A stretch of 64,000 nucleotides of DNA, taken from the NCBI RefSeq assembly GCF_010183535.1, contig NC_071331.1, positions 10,354,001-10,418,000 of the forward strand, in the 5' to 3' direction. This document shows, in pieces, positions 11,788 to 23,983 of this stretch. Origin of the DNA: Caenorhabditis remanei. Its lineage: Eukaryota > Nematoda > Chromadorea > Rhabditida > Rhabditidae. The notes under the pieces are model-generated. The model saw only the letters and a program-made list of their open reading frames with translations. It was not told the DNA's origin and did no database searches. The translations under genes and the position numbers were made by a program. Position 1 is the stretch's first letter; each line of letters starts with the position of its first letter.

Positions 11788-13305
11788 CATTAAACATGAA
11801 TATTTTGACAAAAATCAAATAAAGAACATTCCGATTTTTTCATAACATTCCGATTTTTTCATGAAACCGATGCAAAAAAAGAAGTTACCGTAAATCGCGT
11901 AATTGAAGAACACCTGTACTATTGAAACGCCTCCAGGAATTTTGCACTTACGATTTCACGTTTTTTTAAATTCTTATCCTGTTGTTCTGAATATTCGTGC
12001 AAACTCGGTTTAATCTGACTTGCTGAATAAAGATGAAACATGGAAGGGGGCGGAAGTGGGAAAAAAGTGAAAAATACTATCCTTACAACTGGAAGTGTAA
12101 GAAGATCTGAATTTGTTCAAATCACAATTAGATGTCACCGGAAAATACACAATGAAAATAGCAACTCATAGAACTCCTGTAAAAAATAAACATGGATAGA
12201 ATGAGCAATATTTTGTTTTTGTGCCAGCAATGGCCTGTAATCGAACATGGAACACTTTCATTCTTTCCAGAAGCTAACAACTGACAAGATTCTGAAATTA
12301 TGCCACTAAAATAATACTAGAATTTTAATTTATACGAACACAGTTGCTTTCCCTCCCGAATAGAGTTTCTGTTTTACGGTCAACATGAATATTTCGAAAA
12401 ACCAAATAAATTATTCTTGAAATTAAAAAATGTTTATTTCACAAAGCCCACGATAGAAATTTTGAGGTCAAATAGGGATAGTGATTGCTAAACACGTTTA
12501 GATTACACATGTCTAGATCAAATATTTTGAAACAAAAAAAATTTTTTTAAAGGTTTTTCAACCGGATTTTTTTGTCACATTATAGGACCAAACATAGTTT
12601 AATCTATAACACGTTGTTGAAACCGGAAAGTGAATCTATCATGAAACCAATGCAAAAAAAGAAGATACCGTAAATTCTGTAATTGAAGCACGCCTGTAAA
12701 ATAAGAGCACCTTCAGAGCCTGTGTATTCGCTTACAATTTCACTTCTGTTAAAATCTCCCAATCCTACTTTCATCAAATATGAAGCATGTGTTCACAATA
12801 TAGACATGAACAGAATCAGTAATTTTTAAGTTTGCTTATGTAACCGATCCTATTTCTATTTTTCAGAAACTTAACAGTAATGAGCGAGTAAACTTCTCAA
12901 AACACGGGCGTGTTGCACAAAAATAATCTATTCTAAAATTCATAGGAATATACTTTTTTCCTTCACTTATTGAGTGACTGCTTTACTACCCACATAATAA
13001 TTTTGAAAACAATAAAATATTTTAATTCGTCCTATTAGCACGGGACGCTGCTCACAACCGCGCTCTACCGAAATCGAATAAAACATTGTGCGAAATTGAG
13101 AGACGTCAGAGAAAAAGAGATATTTCTGGAGGGGATTTCGGTGGAGCGCAGTTGCAAAGAACTGCTCCGAGCTGTAACTTTGCTTAATAATGCTCATATT
13201 TGAAATTTCGAGCACATATTGATCTCAGTGATATTGCTAGAAACGTTTAGATTACTGATTTACAGCCCAAATATGGAACAACAAAACTAATGTTTACAAT
13301 TTCAG

Positions 13306-13371
13306 GCTTACCACAAAATGGAAGCGACTAGAAAAGGGACTATTGCGGAAGAGTCTCAATTGAAACGTGAT
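13306..13371 (+). CDS. Candidate 22-codon exon of an unidentified gene
   Basis: Between a TTTCAG acceptor and a GATGTAAAT donor, 22 codons read AYHKMEATRKGTIAEESQLK.... It is in phase with the candidate exon at 10368-10528, giving an intron of about 2.8 kb filled with the duplicated repeat. An internal ATG at 13318 would allow a 51-residue ORF instead. No family recognised. Confidence 0.25.
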
Positions 13372-13874
13372 GTAAATATTCTTTCCAATTTCAACGTTCC
13401 GAAACTTTATTTAAAATGTGTCCTCTCTTATCTTCAAGGAAATATGAGAGGACACGTTCTGCAATTATTCTAACTTTGGGAGACACTTCCGAATGGTCAC
13501 GATGCAGTTAAGAAAAATCATTTTTATAATCCTGTGTTATCTAGCTTTAGTGCTCGTGGTAGATTAATTGAAATTTTATCCAAAATCAAAAATTCTGACG
13601 AAGAAACAGAATTTCAATCGAAAACTCACTTCAGCTGATGTCGGTGAGTATTATCATGGATTGGATATTATAAATACGTGTCAAAAATATTTGATTGAAC
13701 ACCGAGCGATCACAAAAAGACACCCGATTGAAAATTTAATAGACTACGTGAAGCACTTATTTTTTTTATTGAAAAGTCTTCAGTGTGTTACTGGAGAGAA
13801 AAACAAATTTGTTTCACGGAAACTGCATCTCTACTACATATTTACGTATTCTTTGTACTTCAGGCTTCAAAACT

Positions 13875-13882
13875 CTGTTTCA
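13875..13882 (+). promoter_or_regulatory. Ruby motif, 21U-RNA promoter 12
   Basis: Exact CTGTTTCA. CAAT puts the U at 13920 (38 nt), upstream of the receptor gene. Confidence 0.65.
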
Positions 13883-14290
13883 AAAACTTATTATATATAA
13901 TCACAAAATTATATTTCAATCCAGCTCATGGATGTTCGTCGAAATCGTGGAAGGAGTTTTCTGTATTTTGTTGATGTTCACCTATAAATTTATTTCCTTT
14001 GGAGAATTATTCTCAATTCCTTGCAATTATTTTCAAACTCTCCCAAATTGTACATTGTACCCACATACATATATATATTTGTTCCAAATCTTACTAATCC
14101 CCTTGTCGCTGAAAAAACACTTCACCTGCCATTCCAACAAAACTCTATTATCACCTGCGTCGAGCTCAACATAACACTCTTAAATCTCCATGGTTACCTC
14201 TTCTGTTTTTCATTTATTTTTCGGTTTCAGTCGGGAGATTTCAGTCGTCGGGGTTTTTGTTCGCTGCTTCTTCCAGATCAAAAGGTACAA

Positions 14291-16407
14291 ATGATGATCG
14301 ATATTTGTGTTCCGTATGAAGATTTCGAGTACAATGTGGTTGGACATTGTGAGTTTTTATTTTTAAAGGCTTCTTTCTATTCGCACCAACTAACAAGTAT
14401 AAAAATCAACTGTTTCATAGAATCGGTAAAACTGCAAAATTCAAACATTCCTCTGTTATATAGTTCGTTCCACGACGACAATGCAATAAATCCATTCTTT
14501 CAGACCGTGGCTACTTCATCATTGCTGAGCACATTTTCATGATCTACCTCACTGTTTTATACTTCCGAATGCGTGCAAATAAGACACCGACTGAAATGTA
14601 TATCAGCAATTTGTGTGAGTTTATCAATTGGTACAGTGAAGAAGTTTTTGATAGCAAAAAATGTATGAAAATCTAATGGTAAGTGAGTCTTCGGTAAAAC
14701 TTCTGTTTCGAAACAGCAATTTGAGAAAATAAAATCTTAATATTTGTTCATCATGTTTCTATTCTCAGTAATCATCGCCTGGCCACTCCTCCCTATCCGA
14801 TTGATCAAAGCTGCATTCACTGCCTATTTCCCGCTGGAAGCATCCCAGAGGTATGTGAATTTTACGGTTACAAATAGGGCAACTAAATCAATGACGATAT
14901 TCGCAAATGGTATTCTCCAAGATTATTGGTCTCAATGTTCCAGCAACTTCCTATGTCTACTCATCCGCATCGAAACCACTCTCCAGTACACCTTCACTCT
15001 TGCCCATCTTCTGATGCTGAACTACTTCTCCCGCGAAGTCAGAGTACATAGATCTGTCAGTTTTGAGGCCACATCGAGAATGAGGTGAGAGGAGATAGGT
15101 TCACAAAATCCGGGGCGTAGTACTCGATTCATATGTGAAAAACTTAAAAAATTACTGACTAATTTAAAAAATTACTGACTGAAACAGAAAATAGCTCACA
15201 ATGTGTTTACATAAATTAGTAAGAGTCAACTGTTTCAATAAGAACTTATTTTTGTAACAACGAGTTTCATTTCAATAACACGTGATAAAACGCATGGAAT
15301 TTCAGAATTTCGCAGTAATTGTTATAAAAAAGAGGGAAGTGGAAATCGTATGCAAGAACGTCCCACCCTTAATATACACTTTTGAGCAAGGCTGTCTTAA
15401 AACAGGTCTAGCCGTTCGTTTAAGTGGGCTGTCATAACAAAATCTGGGTCGTTTATTCAAAAATGAATTCTGCAGTCTAGAAACCCTGGGCTGTAATTAA
15501 GTTTTGAGTCTGTGAGTACCCTATACAGAATTCCGCGCCCGACCATTGAAAATTCTTGCTTTTGACCCATTAGTTGTTTAAAAGTAAAATAAAAACTTTT
15601 CATGTTTCATAAAATTTTCAAAGTTCCTATTTTTCGAGTTCACCAATAGTTCGCGCGTTTCGAAAACCCAATTACACCCAAATTTCAGAAAAACCCTCCA
15701 CTGCTTCAATTTATACTCCCTCATCACCTCAATTCTATTTGTAAATCTTCAAATTTCATCTGGAATTGTGAAAGTGTTCAGTTGTATTTATGCACTTTCA
15801 TTCGTTGTCTGCCTACCAATCTACCTGATCTCTCATTTTGTGGTTTGTGTTTTTACCTGAAAAATGACTAAAAACGGAATGGAATTCAGGCTCTCATCAA
15901 AAGCACCTGCAAACGATTCCTACGTAAGAAAGATGGCGATGAGAATCATTTCAGTTTTTTATGGTTTTATATTTTACAGTTTTTAGCTACAATGGCACAT
16001 ATTTATCACTTTTGTGAGTTCTTCCAGTCTCTCGGATTATCGAAATTTTTAAAATTCAAAAAACACAAAAATAACTGTTTCAAAGTGATCATTAGATGCA
16101 TTGAAGTTTTTAGATATTGCTAACGCTCCTCATACCATGCAATTTTCCAGGCGTCATCCAAACATTCCTAATCCCTGCCATATTTCCCCAATTCGCCAGT
16201 GACTATCTCATAACATTTCGTTATGTGACGGGCGTCCTAGCTGTCCGTTTCATGGTTTCCATAATTTTCGCTTCGGGACCCTTGATCCTTCTCCCACCGA
16301 TTCGACGACAGATATTCAGACCGATTTTGAAGAGAAAACAGGATAGAGTGGCGGCTGCTCCCGAATTGAGATCCGCTGAGCAGATTCAAGTGTCGTTTGT
16401 GAATTAA
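14291..16407 (+). CDS. Nematode 7TM serpentine receptor-like protein (8 exons, 287 aa)
   Basis: Exons 14291-14348, 14504-14614, 14769-14850, 14944-15084, 15689-15842, 15890-15923, 15987-16013, 16151-16407; 864 nt, and every junction joins in phase. The protein has a short extracellular N-terminus and seven hydrophobic segments: GYFIIAEHIFMIYLTVLYF, about residues 54-75, FLCLLIRIETTLQYTFTLAH, LITSILFVNLQI, FSCIYALSFVVCLPIYLISH, a segment with VIQTFLIPAIF, and VRFMVSIIFASGPLILLPPI. It ends in a basic cytoplasmic tail. The layout fits Caenorhabditis chemoreceptor-type GPCRs acting at the plasma membrane, often in sensory neurons; I cannot assign the sr subfamily. At 287 aa it is slightly short for these families. 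Start choice: first ATG after a TTCCAG acceptor; an ATG one codon later is also possible. An AATAAA lies at 16451. Three introns hold 21U-type promoters. Confidence 0.85.
14410..14417 (+). promoter_or_regulatory. Ruby motif, 21U-RNA promoter 13
   Basis: Exact CTGTTTCA in intron 1 of the 7TM gene. TGTT puts the U at 14457 (40 nt). Confidence 0.6.
15180..15187 (-). promoter_or_regulatory. Ruby motif, 21U-RNA promoter 14
   Basis: Exact core on the minus strand in intron 4 of the 7TM gene, diverging from promoter 15. No YRNT at the usual spacing. Confidence 0.4.
15230..15237 (+). promoter_or_regulatory. Ruby motif, 21U-RNA promoter 15
   Basis: Exact CTGTTTCA in intron 4 of the 7TM gene. CAAT puts the U at 15276 (39 nt). 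Confidence 0.65.
16075..16082 (+). promoter_or_regulatory. Ruby motif, 21U-RNA promoter 16
   Basis: Exact CTGTTTCA in the last intron of the 7TM gene. YRNT only at 36 nt (16118) or 45 nt (16127). Confidence 0.45.
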
Positions 16408-16450
16408 TCAGTTTCACACGATAATTCATGTATTGCTTCCAATGTTATTT

Positions 16451-16456
16451 AATAAA
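16451..16456 (+). terminator. AATAAA polyadenylation signal of the 7TM gene
   Basis: Exact AATAAA 44 nt after the stop codon of the receptor gene. Confidence 0.7.
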
Positions 16457-16649
16457 AAACTAATTTTAAAACTTTCCAAGAACTTTATGAATTAAATGTG
16501 AAACTGTAAATATTTTTTCACTATCAGTCTAACGTTACTATTTTCTCACAATCTCTCTGTTTTCATACTAATTGGGATTTTTTAAACAAGGAAATTTTTT
16601 GAGACGAAAGTAGTCAAAGTAATCAAGGTTTGATACAGCCGATGAGAGA

Positions 16650-17600
16650 TTAGAAGCTGAAAATTAATCAAAAATGCTCAAATATTCAATATTCGATCAG
16701 AAAAACTTTGTTTCTTCTGTTACAAATGGGTCATATGAAACCGCAAACTTTTTCTAGCAGTTTTTGTCAGGGAATAATCAATTTTGAAACACGAGGCTGC
16801 TTCTATTTCCATCACGGAAAGCTTCATTTTTTGAATTCAACATTTCTGATGAAAGCTCATTCGATAAGTGAAACAAGTCCCCACGTTCAATAGCTGTGAT
16901 CATTTCATAATAGTCGTCTAAAATGGGAGTAAACTACTTCTTGGACATTCTGGAGTAGTTGCCAAATCTTAAAGAAATGAAAAAAGTTTCATTGATATTG
17001 AGGTATGATCTTTATGTTTGAAAGTAACAGTTTAATTTTAATTGACCTCGTTTATATGCACATCTTTAATGAAAACGCTCACTTTTCCTATTTAAAATGT
17101 GTTACCTGAAACCGTATCATTTTTTCACATTCCAACAGAAGTTTTTGTTTTTTATTCCTTTAAAAAAATAATAAGTTGTGCAGCATGAAAATCATTTGAG
17201 ACTGATATAATCTTAGGTGGCTCGGCGCAGTTCGAGGGCCAGGAAACTTGAAGGTAACATTCAAATCTCGAATTTTTTCCTAAATTTTGGCAAAGTAGTC
17301 TACAATTCTGAATTTTGCAGATAAAAAGTTGAAAATTAATCAAAAATGCTCAAATTTTCGATATTTTTCGTTAAGTATTAAAATTTCAGCTATTTATCAA
17401 AACAACTTTATTTCTTCTGTTACAAATGGGTCACTTGAAACGGCGTACTTTTTCTTGCAAGTTTTGGCGAAACCAGTTTCATTGATATTAAGGTATGAAC
17501 TTTATGTTTGAGAGTAACAGTTTTTTTTTCGCGAACTTCAATGATAAAATTCAAAACATCCATTTTCCTATCCAAAATGTGTTACCTGAAACCGGAACAT
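16650..17600. repeat. Two-copy local duplication
   Basis: Block AAAATTAATCAAAAATGCTC occurs at about 16658 and 17331. Block GTTACAAATGGGTCA...GAAAC occurs at about 16719 and 17418. Block GTTTCATTGATATT occurs at about 16988 and 17476. Block AATGTGTTACCTGAAACCG occurs at about 17096 and 17576. Copies are diverged and show no clear gene. Confidence 0.7.
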
Positions 17601-18116
17601 GCTTTCCAAATCCCCTAGAATGCACTTCCTCATTCCCACTGATTCACCAAATGTCTCAATTTGCATAAATGAGAATGACCCTGTTCTTAATTGCATTCCC
17701 ATAGCCATCAGAGAAAACGAAGCCCAGCTGACAAACCATTTCTCGAAATACCTCAATATATCCGGTCGGATATGAACAAGAAGCAGAAGACGTTGAAAAG
17801 AATAAGAAGAAGACGGTAATCATCGGTCAAATGACCGTTGAAACGACGAAAGCAGTGGCATAACAAAAGCCTTACGAGGCGAAAGTTTGGATGAGGCGAC
17901 GAGAAAATGAGAAGGAGAGGAGGAGGAGGTCAGAATTGAACCCTCTCTCTTCATAAAACCATTTCACTTTCGAGACGAACTTTCTGTTTGGATATACGCC
18001 TGCTTATTCGGGAATTCCCTTTCTGCTTATGTTAGCTATGCGTTTCTTTGTTAGAATCTGGTGGCTGCTGAGGCTTATCAATAGAAATCTGACATTTTTT
18101 TGGAAGCGACTTTTCT

Positions 18117-18124
18117 CTGTTTCA
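18117..18124 (+). promoter_or_regulatory. Ruby motif, 21U-RNA promoter 17 (tandem family A)
   Basis: Exact CTGTTTCA followed by AGATAACTAACTTCCAC. CAAT puts the U at 18162 (38 nt); predicted product 18162-18182. Confidence 0.7.
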
Positions 18125-18930
18125 GATAACTAACTTCCACGTTAATACATTTTTGTAGCAATATAACAGGTATGATGATTAAAGATTTTGATCATTATGA
18201 CAACTAGATAATAACTTTTTGGAAATGATTCTTCTATTGTACAAAGTTTACTTCCACAATAACGCGTTTTTGTAGCAATGAGGTTGCATGTAACTTGAGA
18301 TCAAAATTGTAACTAGGTAATAACCAAATCCGCGCTGATTTTTTCACAAGTTGATAGATGTGTGTTCAAAGTAAATGAGCCAATTTCCTTAATGGAAACA
18401 GTAACATCCGGAATCGACCTTCTCATTTCTTGGAAAACTCCTTGTGCAGTTTTCTAATTCTTTTTCTGTTGTACAAGGTCAAATTTGAACCCATCTCTCT
18501 CTTCATAAAACCATTTCACTTTCGAGTCGAACTTTCTGTTTGGATATACGCCTGCTTATTCGGGAATTCCCTTTCTGCTTATGTTAGCTATGCGGTTGTT
18601 TTTCTTTGATAGAACCTGGTGGCTGCTGATGCCCCTCACAAGAAACTCTGACATTTTTTTGAAATAATTCTTCTGTTCTACAAAACTTACTTCCGAAACA
18701 ATACGTTTTAGTTGGAATGTGGTTTCTTCCCAAAATACGAACAACATGGTAACTAGGTAATAACCACCTCTTCCGCGTTGATTTTTCCCAAGCTGCCAGA
18801 TGCCTGTTCGAAGTAAATTAGTCGATTTCCCTGAATATCTCTGAAATCAAAATGAGTCTTATGGTTGTTGAAAAAAACTGTGCTTGACATATAAATACCT
18901 ATTTAGTCAAATATTTTGAAAGGGTGTTAT

Positions 18931-18938
18931 CTGTTTCA
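18931..18938 (+). promoter_or_regulatory. Ruby motif, 21U-RNA promoter 18 (tandem family B)
   Basis: Exact CTGTTTCA in the second promoter-bearing segment. At the expected distance the bases read GAAT, which fails the Y position, so activity is uncertain. Confidence 0.45.
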
Positions 18939-19573
18939 CGCAGTGGTTGAATATTTCGAACGAATAGCACCAAGAATTAGGTCGTAAAGATTGGATCATG
19001 AGTTATTTTTCTTTTTTTCAAGTGCTCGTCAGGGAAATATTTTTCGAGTGTTCATCTGATATTCAGTCAGTTTATTTCAAAGTTTGAGTTTAACACGTCA
19101 TATCCAAAAGCATATTAGTTTTTTAAACTATGGTATGGAAACAGTGATTTCCGGTTTCGACCTTCTCCTTTTTTGGAAACTCTTTTTGCATTTTTCTAAT
19201 CCTCATTCTCTTTTACAATAGTCATATGGTCATATTTGAACCTTCTCTCTTCATAAAACCATTTCACTTTCGAGACGAACTTTCTGTTTGGATACACGTC
19301 TGCTTATTCGGGAATTCCCTTTCGGCATATGTTCTTTGTTAGAATCTGATGGCTGCTGAAGCTCTTCACAAGAAATCTGACATTTTTGAGAAATAACTTT
19401 TCTCTGATTCAGATAACTAACTTCCACAAAAAAGCACATCTGTTGCGTTGTGATTGCACTGGACGTTGGATCAACTCGGTAATTAGGTATTCTAAAGATG
19501 CCATATTCCTGTTCACAGTAAATTAGCCGATTTTCCTGAAGTAAAATAGTAAAATAAGTTGAAAGGATTATAT

Positions 19574-19581
19574 CTGTTTCA
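19574..19581 (+). promoter_or_regulatory. Ruby motif, 21U-RNA promoter 19 (tandem family B)
   Basis: Exact CTGTTTCA. TGGT puts a U at 19616 (35 nt). It lies only 83 nt before promoter 20. Confidence 0.45.
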
Positions 19582-19656
19582 TGTAGCGGTTGGGTTCTTT
19601 TTTGTTAGAACTTGGTGGCACAAGAAATCTGAAATTTTTTGGAAGTGACTTTTTTT

Positions 19657-19664
19657 CTGTTTCA
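19657..19664 (+). promoter_or_regulatory. Ruby motif, 21U-RNA promoter 20 (tandem family A)
   Basis: Exact core with the same downstream 38 nt as promoter 17. CAAT puts the U at 19702; the product differs from promoter 17 after the third base. Confidence 0.7.
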
Positions 19665-20192
19665 GATAACTAACTTCCACATTAATACATTTTTGTAGCA
19701 ATATGACTGGCAGGCTATATTAAATATTTCGAACAAATAGCACTAAGGATTGGTTCTGAAAAAATCGATCGTTATTGTTCCCCGGTTTTCATGTGCTCAA
19801 GGAAATATATTTTGAGTGTTCGTGTCTGATATTGAGTCATTTTATCTCCCTCTTCGGAGATTGCTTATCGTTTCCACAAACATAATAGTTTTTTTAAACA
19901 ATGATATGGAAACGGTAATTTCCGGTTTTGACCTTCTCATTTTTCAAAACTCTTTTTGCGTTTTTTCATCCACTTTCTGTTCTATAATAATTTTGTCAAG
20001 GCCAAACTTGAACCCATCTCACTTCTCTACATAAAAGTATTTCACTTTCGAGACGAACTTTTTGTTTGGATATACAGCTGCTTATTCGGGAATTCCCTTA
20101 TGTTAGCCATGCGGCTGTCTTTCTTTGTTAGAATCTGGTGGCTGCTGATGCCCCTCACAAGAATTCTGAAATTTTTTGGAAGTCACTTTTCT

Positions 20193-20200
20193 CTGTTTCA
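20193..20200 (+). promoter_or_regulatory. Ruby motif, 21U-RNA promoter 21 (tandem family A)
   Basis: Exact core, same family. CAAT puts the U at 20238 (38 nt); predicted product 20238-20258 is unrelated to those of promoters 17 and 20. Confidence 0.7.
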
Positions 20201-20272
20201 GATAACTAACTTGTACAATAATATATTTTTGTTGCAATTTGATTTTCGTCAAATATATTGAAAGGATGATAT

Positions 20273-20280
20273 CTGTTTCA
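20273..20280 (+). promoter_or_regulatory. Ruby motif, 21U-RNA promoter 22 (tandem family B)
   Basis: Exact CTGTTTCA. The copy aligns with promoter 18 and likewise lacks a Y at the start signal. Confidence 0.45.
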
Positions 20281-21363
20281 TTTAGCGGTTGAATATTTCG
20301 AACAAATAGCACCAAGGATTGGATCGTAAAATGGGTTATTTTTATTGTTCCCGGTTTTCAAGTGCTCAAGGAACAACTTTTTTGAATTTTCATGTCTGAT
20401 ATTGAGTCATTTTATCTCACCATGTTTGAAAATAACTTATTATTCCCACAAACATAATGGTTTTTAACCATGATATGGAAACAGTGATTTCCGTATTCAA
20501 CCTTCTCATTTAAAAATTCTATCTGCTTATGTTAGCTTTGCATATGTCTGTGGCTGAGCCCAACGCTGTTTTTTTTACTTCAATTTTTGAGCATTCTGCA
20601 ATATCTCTGCAAGGTTGATAGTGTCATCGATAACTGAGCAACTGTGATCATCGTTTCAATTAGGGGAATTTTACTTTACCAAATTAGGAAAATTCCGAAA
20701 CAGTGTCATGTGAATTTTTTTTGATGTTCCAACTACACATCTTCATAATTTATTCCGCGATCCGGCCTTACAGTCAGGAACTTTTATTGGCAAGACACTG
20801 TAACTACTTTTTCTTTCCAAAAGGGAAAACTCATATTTTTTATACAGGAAACTTTGTTCCGTATTATTGTTATCGATTCAGTTACTAATCATCAAGTTAT
20901 TATGGATACCTAACACTAAAAACATATCTCCACAGTTCTTCACCAAAGCATGCAACTATACTTTTCCCTTTTTTATGGATATTTAATCGGTTTCGAAAAC
21001 TCATTTTCTGATTTGGTTTTCTGTGCTCTATATTGCCTCTTGCCTCAGACATTTGTACTCTTCTCAAAAACATACCCATCGCCATTACTTGCTAACAATT
21101 CCTCATTATCAACGAGAATACACTACGAGTGACAGTAGATAGAAATTGGTGACTGCTTCAAAAGTTCTATGACATTGACCACTCCTTCCCATTTTTAATA
21201 ACTTTTCTTTATCAATTATTGTGAAGAGAAGGTTAGGCCGGCCGGGTTAGAGTCCGGTAACCGCCTCAATCCCTAAGCTGATGCACCAGTTGTATGTTTG
21301 GGTATGCTAGAGAGAGAACACGTTGTACCAATTCACATCTTTATTAGAGGTCTTTGACAGATC

Positions 21364-22236
21364 TATTTATTTATTTATTTATTTACTTCAAGGGATAAGA
21401 GACTATAAGATACAAAGAAGACTTGAAACATATCCCTCACGAGAAAGTCTCAAGTAAAGAAAAAAAATAGGACTAATAAGGTGCATGTCATAAAAAGAAT
21501 AACGGGGGGAGGCAACAATTGAAATGACTACAACGGGTTCCAACTGAGATATGGAATTGAGATCAAGGAGAATTAAAGGAACTAGGCAATTAAAGGCAGG
21601 GAATAGAAAAAAACTGTTAATTATGCAACAAGAAGGGAGCAAGAAATATTAGAACCGGGTGATTGAGGAATCAAGTAAAATAATAAATTGTGAGGGAGAA
21701 AGAAAAATATTTACATTGTAGGTAATGGCATTCCAAAACGGAACAGTGAAAGAGAAAAAGTTATCAGATAGAGGAGATAGATAGACAAGAGACATGGGTC
21801 TTCTGGGAGAGTTTGAGAGTCTGACATAGGTGTTAAGGAAGGGGAAGTGAGATGCGCCAGCAATGAATTTGTAAAGTAAGGGTAATTGGGGTTTGAGTCT
21901 ACGGTGTCTAATGGAGTGCATTGAGAGGAGTTCCAGACGTTGCGAGTAGGAAGAGAAAGAGATGTTGCAACGCTGGAGAGTTTTTCTAGAGTATACTCTG
22001 AGGGTGGATTCCAGAAGTCTAGAGAGATGAGATGAGGGGGACAAACAGAAAATAACAGAGCAATACTCCAAGATAGGAAGAACATAAGTTTTGAATAAGA
22101 ATGAGTAGAAAGCAGGATTATTAGACTTGAAAGGACAGATGAATGATTGGAGTTGGCGATCGGCTTGGCTGGTAGCTGAGCTTGTCCGAGAGCCTTCCCT
22201 TCTCACCCATAGCCTTTTCTCACCCATAATGCTCAC
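21364..22236 (-). mobile_element. 5'-truncated non-LTR retrotransposon (LINE) with ATTT-repeat tail
   Basis: A 195-aa ORF (22236-21649) matches the C-terminal end of LINE reverse transcriptase ORFs: YVLPILEYCSVIF, then LLESTLRVYSRKTLQR, YSQRLELLSMHSIRHRR and PLLYKFIAG, a layout typical of CR1/Jockey-like ORF2 after the RT core. The catalytic RT core and endonuclease are absent, so this is a dead 5'-truncated copy. About 260 nt of 3' UTR follows and ends in (AAAT)n on the minus strand (21364-21386), the usual tail of such elements. The ORF is still open, suggesting a fairly recent insertion. Confidence 0.8.
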
Positions 22237-23983
22237 TCCTTAAACGGCAAGGAGGAGCTACTCTAAGGTAGGGAGCGAAGTGCTCATGCTGGTAGTTGTG
22301 GTGTCGTTAACATGTTGTTGAAAAAACGTCTGCCCAAATTCCTTTATGATTCCAAATATTTTTATTTTACTTTTGAAATGTGCTATTAGTACCAGTCCCA
22401 CCTATTTTTTCTGCTATTTATCAAATTTTCACGAAACATTACAATATTTACCAAAAAATCAACTTTCTTATCCCAACTAATCTCTCCTCCACCACTTCTC
22501 TCTTTTATGAAACTAACCACACTCCGTTCCAAAAAATGTCAAAGTCATTAGTCGCGGGGATTTCCCCCCAAAAGATACAAATCTTCGCACTTTCTCTCAA
22601 AAAAACCTCCCTCACTTCCTCCTTTTACGCAACATTCTCGTATGGATTTCACTTTGTACATTTCATTTTCTTTTTGAGAGTGTACAGTTCAATTATTGAG
22701 GTATAGAAGAAGGAGAAGGATGGGAGAGGTATTTGGGTGGACATGAAAAAAGAGGGAGAAAGTGTAAGCAATCTGTGAATGGAATTCCTTGCCTTTTTAA
22801 AATGGAATGCATGTCTTTTTAAAGTTCCATTTTTTGACAGTGCGAGAGAGAGAGAGAGGGAGGAGAGAAGTCATACTGTCTCGTTTCTCTGTTTTGTGGT
22901 TATGTGTGCTGTAATACTCCAGACGTATGAGTAACACTATTGTTGCAAAAATATTTTTTAAACTTAAAGTATGTCTGAAACCGGGAAAATCTCTATCATC
23001 TCCTTGTACAGTTCGCTTTCTTACTCTGTTCAATTTGAGCTCGATATTCCGATGTTGACCTAGCAAACGCGCCCTTTTGAGAAAAATCGCATTTATAAAT
23101 TTGTTTTTCAGACTGAATAATTTTGACGGGCTTTAAGAAGAAATGTAATCGAGAAAGGCCAATTTGAAAAAAAAGTTAGTTCACAAAACTATTAAAATAG
23201 TGCAAATTAAGTTTTAAATAATATGAGCAAAAATGTAGTCTCAACAAAGCGTGTTTGCATTGATCCATAAACTATATTTTTCGGATGAAGCTCCATATTA
23301 AAAATTCTGCCTAATTAATGATTTCATAAAACAGTAAAATGTTTATGATGCTACTTGATTTTGAATTGCTGACCGACAACAATTTGCTTTTTCTCTGTTT
23401 AGTGAAGTCATTAAAGACCTAGGTGAGATAGTACGTTTACTACCAACATGGCTTATTTTAGAAAACTGAAAGTGGGAAGGATTTTTTTTTTAATTTCTCA
23501 TTCGTAGCATCGCAGAAAAGTTGATTGGGTTCGAAGCATTTTTTCAAAAATCTTTCCTTTCCTCATATAAGTTATACATATAAGGCAGAAATGCTACTCT
23601 AGAACTGTCGATTTTTCGATTTTGAAGAAAACGTTGAAGAGTCTTCGAAAAAACTGCAAAAAATTTAATGATTAAATGTTCAACTGATTTTGGCAGTGAA
23701 CTTTAAAATTTCTGCAGTTGCGAAATGTTTCTATCAGAGTTCCCAAATGAAAAATTAATTTCCGATCTCATCATCCGCAAAATTGCGGAAATTTGAAGTA
23801 ATTACCAATGATATCAACTTTTTCGTGAAATTATATGTTTCAGAAAGTTTATTTTCCAACATAAAAATAGAACATTTTTGATCATATTCCACGTTCTTTT
23901 AGGAAACGTAAATTCCCAAGTGTCATTTTCTTTCACCTGCAAGTCATTTCTTCAAGAACTTTTCCCTATTTTTTCCACTCGAA

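Larger units (their letters stand above)
10760..12760. repeat. Three-copy degenerate segmental duplication
   Basis: Three diverged copies share the same order of blocks: a GGAAGGGGG block; a block with CTGTAATCG and TTATGCCA; a CTCCCGAATAGA-like block; then GAAGATACCGTAAAT, AATTGAAG and a CCTCCAGGAA-like end. The block ends lie near 11215, 11965 and 12750. Copy 1 is interrupted by the foldback at 11214-11595. No coding capacity. Confidence 0.65.
17930..20540 (+). repeat. Tandem segmental repeat carrying 21U promoters (four main copies)
   Basis: A block containing CTTCATAAAACCATTTCACT, then TTCGGGAATTCCCTT, then GGTGGCTGCTGA, recurs near 17950, 18495, 19245 and 20015, with partial copies near 19600 and 20520. 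Spacing is about 550-770 bp. In each unit the block is followed by the sequence that in three places is an intact Ruby promoter, then (in the longer units) by a second promoter-bearing segment with TAGCGGTTG. Confidence 0.8.

Noticed and set aside
17568..17756. Minus-strand 62-codon ORF ending at a possible CAGGTAACA donor
   Set aside because: No partner exons in phase and no recognisable family; part of it lies in the local duplication.
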